From Glandiceps talaboti (Eukaryota > Hemichordata > Enteropneusta > Spengelidae): DNA of 60,000 nucleotides. The position numbers and the translations under genes were made by a program. The notes under the pieces were generated by a model. The model ran no database searches and was not told where the DNA came from. It was given only the letters and a program-made list of their open reading frames with translations. Shown here piece after piece: positions 56,501 to 59,500 of this stretch (within the stretch, counting starts at the first letter, position 1; the number at the start of each line of letters is the position of its first letter). The stretch spans positions 6,813,001-6,873,000 of the forward strand of contig NC_135549.1 in the NCBI RefSeq assembly GCF_964340395.1, written 5' to 3'.

Positions 56501-59500
56501 GAGAGCCTATGATAGTTGAGTGTTATAGTCTCCTGACTGTGATCGTCTTTTCCCAATGTTTCATGAGAAAAGTTTGTTGTATTCTCAAGTTGTTGAAATA
56601 ATCTACAAGCTTTATTTCCAATGATGTAACTTTTAGGAACTCATGGAGTTGTTTTAGCCACATTTTGTGTACTTCTTCATGTACTGCCATGTAATTTTAG
56701 CCCTTACCTTTCCTAATGTGGCACACACTTTCGTGACACTTCTTTGACTGCAAAGTTTAATCAAACAAAATGTAGCATATTTTCATACAAGCCCATCTGA
56801 TTGATGTACATTATATTTTTAAGACCAATTTGATTAAAATTTAGAATTAAAACATCACTCATGTACCTCAGTATTACTATTATTCACTTTTTTTCAACAG
56901 CAGTTCTAGTCAGTAACTCCAATCTTCCAACTGTTGGAAAATGGGTGTTCACTTTGTAATATTGATTATTCACAGAACCTTGAAAACCAGATAGAACAGA
57001 CTCGACTCAAATTGATTCGTGCTGAGAAACTAATAACTGGACTTGGAGGTGAAAGAGAAAGATGGACCCAGGTAATATCTCAACCTACTTCAAGTACCAT
57101 AGCTATTTTCGCTCACTTTGTATTGATGAAACCTAATGCTTTTATTGAGTGCTGCTGTTTTCATACAGAAAAACAAAAGTTACAGATAACTTTTAGTTAG
57201 ATGATATTTGGTATGTTCTTCTATTTTCATGTAAATATCATTACTATGCAGGTATCGTATTTACCTGCATTAGCGCCCTCATGCAAGCAAGGGCCCAGTA
57301 CTTTCATTTTAACAAGTTTTGTTTTTGGTAAATATTACACACTGTGCCCAGGCACACCCTCTCCATTGTGTGTTTGGCATGAAAGGAAATGTAAGAGTGA
57401 TTATGGTGAATGAAAGCTATGGTACATAATGATTAGTAAATATTCATCAATTGTTTTCTTCCATCAGCCTAGGAAATACAGGTAACCTAAGGGGCCTTGT
57501 CACTTTGAGTCTAAGACAAATGGTGACAAAACCCTTGGGTCACAAGTATTTTCCAGCTAAGTGAAGACAAATATTGAGGAATAATAGAATTCTATCTATA
57601 AAAGTGTTGTGTATTAAAAACCAGGAAGAGTATTGTCAACTGTAAACGTTTTTGAGGATATATTTTAAACACCACAGATTGGATGACATGGACACTTGTT
57701 GTGTTGGCATAGAGTGACCAGGGTATAAATCTCATATTTTGTGTTTGAATGCATTAAACTTGGCCTGCTTGTGGTATGATGATATAAAACATGCTTCTAA
57801 AATATATAAAACAGTGTCATAATGCAATGTTAACCCAGTATGGTTGTCTTTTCTTCTGGTTAAGCAGTGATTTAATACTGTGTAATTAGTAATACAGATC
57901 TGGCTATATGAGTGCCTGACTCCTTTTAAAGGGCCATGTCTCAATCCCAGGTCATCACATTAGTGTTATATCTTGTCAATGGAGCCAAACAGATTACATG
58001 GGATCAGTCTTTGGTCTGGACCAGCATTTTCTATAGTTCTGCCAGGCAAATGTTCTTACATCTAAAGTTTAGTCCTAATCCAAAGTAGGCCTTTAGAACC
58101 ATGATGTTGTTCATCAGGGACCATTACCATTTTTTCACCAAATAACATCCAAGTATTGCTAACATTGTATTTTTTTCTATTTGATATTTTCAGCTAACCG
58201 AGGAATTGACGATTACATATCATAACATTGTAGGTGACGTATTATTGTCAGCTGCTGTTGTTGCATATTTAGGAGCATTTACATTATCATTCAGACAGGT
58301 AAGTTTTATCTCAAGTATTCCCTGTCAGTGCTTTAATTCTATGTGATTACAGAGGATATGCAATGAATTGTATGCCTCACACAGAGTTGACCAAGTTATA
58401 TGAAGGCTGTTGTGCAAATATAGGTTTGTGCCAGTGGGGGCAATAATCATACAGTGCTATGATCATGATCTGACGTTCATAGTGGAAGGTACTTTCAACA
58501 TATACCTACTACTTTGTGTTACCAGTACCAAGATTTAAATTCATCACTGCCCTGTCTACAATTCAAATGATTGAACCACTTCCATGTTTTCCCACAGGAC
58601 TGTCTGAAAGAGTGGTATATTATGTGTAATGATAAAGGAATCCCTGTATCTGAAGAGTTCACACTTATGAATACTCTGGGTGATCCTGTCAAAACCAGAG
58701 ATTGGATACTAGCTGGTCTTCCTGTGGACAAGTAAGCTCACTCACTTCAACTTATATTTTATTGCATTACTGAGTAGATCATGTAGTGGTTTCTACATTT
58801 ATGCCTTGTATTTAGTTTGTGAGCTACTCGCACACGTGGTCAGCAGCTATATGTTACTCACCAAGGGATTTGAGTAGAGCAAAAGTGTCACCAATCCTAA
58901 TTTTACATGTACTCCGGGGTAGTATGTTTTAGCCACTTGAATGAATTCCCTTTTCTGCTACTGGTACATAATGGGTGAATTTGATTACAAAGATATTCTT
59001 AGCAAATGTTTCCATTTAGAAGAAAAGGAGATAGGGCTTACTTTAGATTATGGATGTCATATCTTTGGTAGAGAATATTGAAAGATGAAATCTAAAAGGT
59101 TTGATGATGAGAAAAACCAAAAAAGCAAAATCAGACTGTCCCTCTATCCTTCTATCAGTGACAGAGGGACTGTGAACCAAGTAAATTAATAAATGTGTTG
59201 TTTTTTATATGACAGTTTCTCCATTGACAATGCCATCATTGTGATGTATGCTAACCGATGGCCATTGATGATTGACCCACAAGGTCAAGCTAATAAATGG
59301 ATCAAGAATAAGGAGAAACCTAACAAACTACAAGTCATCAAATTATCAGATCCAAACTACACAAGGACACTAGAAAACTGTCTACAGGTAACCACAAACA
59401 TTTAATATTCTATACACTTGCAGCTCTAGATGATGTTACAATTTGTTTAAATTTCTTGCCTTTGTGATTGAATTAAGAACAAAACACAATCTATTGCCCT

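Noticed and set aside
57201-57413. 70-codon ORF after exon 54.
   Set aside because: It lies in intron 54, has no phase-compatible splice sites and shows no dynein motif, while exons 54 and 55 join perfectly without it.
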